This document shows, in pieces, positions 62,767 to 64,000 of a stretch of 64,000 nucleotides of DNA (position 1 is its first letter; each line of letters begins with the position of its first letter). This DNA is from Pyxidicoccus caerfyrddinensis (GTDB lineage Bacteria; Myxococcota; Myxococcia; Myxococcales; Myxococcaceae). The stretch covers positions 434,001-498,000 of the forward strand of contig NZ_JAAIYA010000006.1 in NCBI RefSeq assembly GCF_010894405.1, read 5' to 3'. A program made the translations under genes and the position numbers. The notes below the pieces were generated by a model. The model was not told the origin of the DNA. It did not search any database and worked only from the letters and a program-made list of their open reading frames with translations.

Positions 62767-64000
62767 CTAGAACTGCAGGTACACGTACGGGCGCGTCTCC
62801 ACCGAGGACAGGTGGCGGATGCCCAGGCCGAGCAGCACCAGGGCCACGGCGCGCACCGGCACGGGCATGCGGACGAAGAGCTCCGACGACACGGTGTAGA
62901 GCTTCAGCGGCACTGCGTGGAAGAACACCGCCGCCGCCAGCATGCCCCACACCAGCGGGCTCACGTTGGCGATGCCGGGCACGCCCTCAATCATGCGCGC
63001 ATAGAACTCCCCCGCGTGCGTCATGTCCGGCGCGCGGAACACCACACGCGTGAGCACCACGATGGTGAAGGTGGTCAACATCCCCAGCGCGACGCGGGGG
63101 ATGCCCGGCGACTCCGGCTTGCCCACCCACCACTCCCAGCAGCGCGACACGCCCAGCGCCACTCCATGCACCGCGCCCCAGACGGCGAAGCGCCAGTCCG
63201 CCCCGTGCCACAGGCCGCCCAGCACCATCACCGTCATCAGGTTGAAGAGCACCCGCGGCTTCGACACGCGGTTGCCGCCCAGCGGCCGGTACAGGTAGTC
63301 CCGCAGCCACGTGGACAGGCTCAGGTGCCACCGGTTCCAGAACTCGCCGATGTTCTTCGCCAGGTACGGGCGGTTGAAGTTCTCCGGGAACTTGAAGCCG
63401 AACAACGCCGCCACGCCAATGGCGATGTCCGAGTACCCCGAGAAGTCGTAGTAGAGCTCGAAGGTGTAGGCCACCGCGGCGACGATGCACTCGGCGGAGG
63501 CGTACTTCTCCGGCGCGCCGAAGACGGGGTCCACGAGGGCGCTGCCCAGCACGTCCGCGATGACCAGCTTCTTCACCAGGCCCACCGCGATGCGGAACAG
63601 CGCATGGCCGCCCTGCTCGGGCGTGAGGCTCGGCGTCTCGCGGAAGTGCGCCATCAGCTCCGACGCGCGGACGATGGGGCCGCTCACCACGCGTGGGAAG
63701 AAGAGCATGTAGAGCAGGTGCTCGATGAACGAGTGCTCCGCGCTCGCCTTCCCCCGGTACACGTCCACCGTGTAGCTGATGGCCTGGAAGACGAAGAAGG
63801 ACAGGCCCACCGGCAAGAGCAGGTGGAAGGGCTCCGTCCGCACGCCGATGCCCAGCGGCGCCAGCAGCGACACCATCGTCTGCCGCAAGAGCTCCAGGTA
63901 CTTGAAGCCCGCCAGCAGTCCCAGGTTGCTGACGATGGACAGCGTGACGAGCGCCTTGCGCACGCCCTGCGACTGCGCGCGGGCCATGCCCTTCACGCAC
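62767..64000 (-). CDS. MBOAT-family O-acyltransferase, 5' end beyond window
   Basis: At least 409 residues are visible; the frame stays open to base 64000, and AlgI-type proteins are 460-510 residues, so about 60-100 N-terminal residues are missing. Signatures: FHLLLPVGLSFFVFQAISYTVDVYRG, YYDFSGYSDIAIG, FNRPYLAKNIGEFWNRWHLSLSTWLRDYLYRPLGG and the catalytic histidine in GGLWHGADWRF. It should O-acetylate a polysaccharide or cell-wall component at the inner membrane, as AlgI, PatA or DltB-like proteins do. A periplasmic partner acyltransferase is not in the window. It is convergent with the Nudix gene, 4 bases apart. Confidence 0.93.
   Translation of the reverse strand, partial: CVKGMARAQSQGVRKALVTLSIVSNLGLLAGFKYLELLRQTMVSLLAPLGIGVRTEPFHLLLPVGLSFFVFQAISYTVDVYRGKASAEHSFIEHLLYMLFFPRVVSGPIVRASELMAHFRETPSLTPEQGGHALFRIAVGLVKKLVIADVLGSALVDPVFGAPEKYASAECIVAAVAYTFELYYDFSGYSDIAIGVAALFGFKFPENFNRPYLAKNIGEFWNRWHLSLSTWLRDYLYRPLGGNRVSKPRVLFNLMTVMVLGGLWHGADWRFAVWGAVHGVALGVSRCWEWWVGKPESPGIPRVALGMLTTFTIVVLTRVVFRAPDMTHAGEFYARMIEGVPGIANVSPLVWGMLAAAVFFHAVPLKLYTVSSELFVRMPVPVRAVALVLLGLGIRHLSSVETRPYVYLQF

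Overview
The window is GC-rich (roughly 68-70 percent by eye), densely coded and full of families typical of myxobacteria: a SitA6/SitI6 toxin-immunity pair, an Imm11 protein, DUF4215 cysteine repeats, Hanks-type kinases, DUF4384 anti-sigma and CHAT proteins. A member of the Myxococcaceae (Myxococcus or Corallococcus type) is the best guess. No rRNA, tRNA, CRISPR array or prophage was seen.

Region 1 (1-13.4 kb, minus strand) is one tightly coupled operon. It runs from a ROK repressor through a GH16 endo-beta-1,3-glucanase, a peptide-type ABC importer (binding protein, permease, fused permease-ATPase, ATPase), a GH1 beta-glucosidase, a TIM-barrel glycosidase fused to a predicted outer-membrane barrel, and two lipoproteins. 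Most junctions are ATGA overlaps. It reads as a beta-glucan (laminarin-like) utilisation system.

Region 2 (13.6-21 kb) is accessory DNA: small orphan proteins, a Gly/Gln/Ala-rich harpin-like protein, the SitA6 toxin lipoprotein with its double-CXXCG immunity protein, then a stretch of debris (two copies of a ~207-bp repeat, an IS91-type transposase tail, a broken kinase, an FHA remnant), and a DUF4261 gene split at a C9 run.

Region 3 (21-36.2 kb) is envelope and signalling: a TonB-dependent receptor, PEGA protein and Ser/Thr kinase set; an orphan Imm11 protein; a metallophosphoesterase divergent from a DUF5916 barrel protein; a DUF4215/PPC lipoprotein; a TPR lipoprotein, ECF sigma and anti-sigma operon; and an N-acyltransferase of the GNAT/FeeM type.

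Region 4 (36.2-42 kb) has a heme-oxygenase-like diiron protein, an SPFH plus NAD-kinase-fold operon preceded by a promoter with two 15-bp operators spaced exactly 22 bp, an M35 metalloprotease with a detached copy of its N-terminal domain, a 37-residue membrane protein and a peroxiredoxin.

Region 5 (42-47 kb) is a complete mannose-type PTS operon (IIA, IIB, IIC, IID, HPr, EI). Region 6 (47-56 kb) holds an MgtC-like protein, a lipoprotein, an RND/MMPL exporter, a PF10136 membrane protein and MlaC, a probable lipid-trafficking set, next to metK. Region 7 (56-64 kb) holds a class D beta-lactamase, a CHAT protease with a lipoprotein partner, YchJ, UppP, a CoA-type Nudix hydrolase and a truncated MBOAT acyltransferase.
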